From Spirochaetales bacterium (GTDB taxonomy: Bacteria; Spirochaetota; Spirochaetia; Treponematales; UBA12059): DNA of 5,416 nt. Positions 5,152 through 5,416 of this stretch are shown here, one piece after another. Position 1 is the stretch's first letter; the number at the start of each line of letters is the position of its first letter. The stretch lies in assembly GCA_004525355.1 (NCBI GenBank), contig SPCK01000169.1:1-5416 (forward strand), read 5' to 3'. The notes beneath the pieces are model-generated. The model was not told the origin of the DNA. It searched no databases and saw only the letters and a list, made by a program, of their open reading frames with translations. The translations under genes were made by a program, and so were the position numbers.

Positions 5152-5416
5152 TCAAGGTTTGCGCTGGGCTGCACCCGTCTGAGGTCTCGTTACATGTATG
5201 AACGCAGGAGCCTTGAAAGCTCGGAATTGACAAATATTGGTTGTTTCGCCTGCCCTATACTGGATCAGCTCATCTACGCATGTAAGGAATTTAGGGATAC
5301 ATTCACAATACAGGCTGTAATACACGCTTCGGCCGCGACATTCATCCATCACGACCCCGGCATTCTTGAGAACAGTCAAATGCTTTGAAACCGTGGATAT
5401 ATCTGAGCCCACCAAA
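5152..5416 (-). CDS. ArsR/SmtB-family winged-helix repressor, C-terminal part (5' end outside window)
   Basis: ArsR-family proteins are small dimeric repressors that release DNA on binding metal or metalloid ions or other effectors. The minus frame enters at the right edge and ends at a TGA (5154-5152), giving 87 residues. They cover the recognition helix VGSDISTVSKHLTVLKNAGVV, the beta-wing DECRGRSVYYSL, and the C-terminal dimerisation helix CECIPKFLTCVDELI. The N-terminal helices, including the ELCVC-type metal site of classical ArsR, lie outside the window. Cysteines at about 38, 40 and 47 of the visible part are like those in ArsR homologues of many anaerobes and might bind a ligand. After CVDELIQYRAGE there is an unusual tail of about 35 residues, which overlaps the degenerate region after selB on the other strand. 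The gene converges on the selB remnant. Its regulated genes are not visible. Confidence 0.88.
   Translation of the reverse strand, partial: LVGSDISTVSKHLTVLKNAGVVMDECRGRSVYYSLYCECIPKFLTCVDELIQYRAGETTNICQFRAFKAPAFIHVTRPQTGAAQRKP

Overview
The window looks like a stretch of a moderately GC-rich bacterial chromosome with short intergenic gaps. A ResB-type cytochrome c biogenesis gene and a selenocysteine (Sec) locus point to an anaerobic or respiratory bacterium. Several SelA motifs (VGTTNI, QVQIGGGFRIP, FRPGKTIYSLLE) differ from the proteobacterial form and resemble, from memory, SelA of spirochaete-like anaerobes. Taxonomy is therefore only a weak guess.

Layout. (1) 1-647, minus: 5' part of a resB-like gene running off the left edge. 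(2) 648-1087: non-coding region with a perfect 12-6-12 bp inverted repeat (731-760), an orphan hairpin terminator (904-933) and a sigma70-like promoter (1018-1047). (3) 1088-3278, plus: two-gene operon encoding a soluble PTS EIIA/CBS-pair fusion and, 10 nt later, an SLC13/ArsB-type (CitMHS fold) membrane permease. The first protein is probably a phosphorylation- and nucleotide-responsive regulator of the second. (4) 3310-5182, plus: a promoter, a tRNA-Sec-like gene, an intact selA starting 1 nt after the tRNA, and a decayed selB starting in a TGATG overlap with the selA stop. (5) 5152-5416, minus: C-terminal part of an ArsR/SmtB-family repressor entering from the right edge.

The most interesting point is that the selC-selA-selB cluster appears to be caught in partial loss. 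The tRNA keeps the tRNA-Sec 6-bp D stem with tetraloop, the long variable arm and the T arm. Its anticodon loop, however, has 8 nt and reads TGA where TCA is expected, and the acceptor stem is disrupted. selB still shows its original start (MRV), a mutated P-loop (GYVDHCKM where GHVDHGKT is expected) in a shifted frame, and an intact AADDGLMPQT block in another frame. About 50 codons between them are missing, as is everything downstream. selA is open end to end and keeps its PLP lysine. Either Sec decoding was lost recently here, or a functional set exists elsewhere, or selA (and perhaps the variant tRNA) has been kept for another role.
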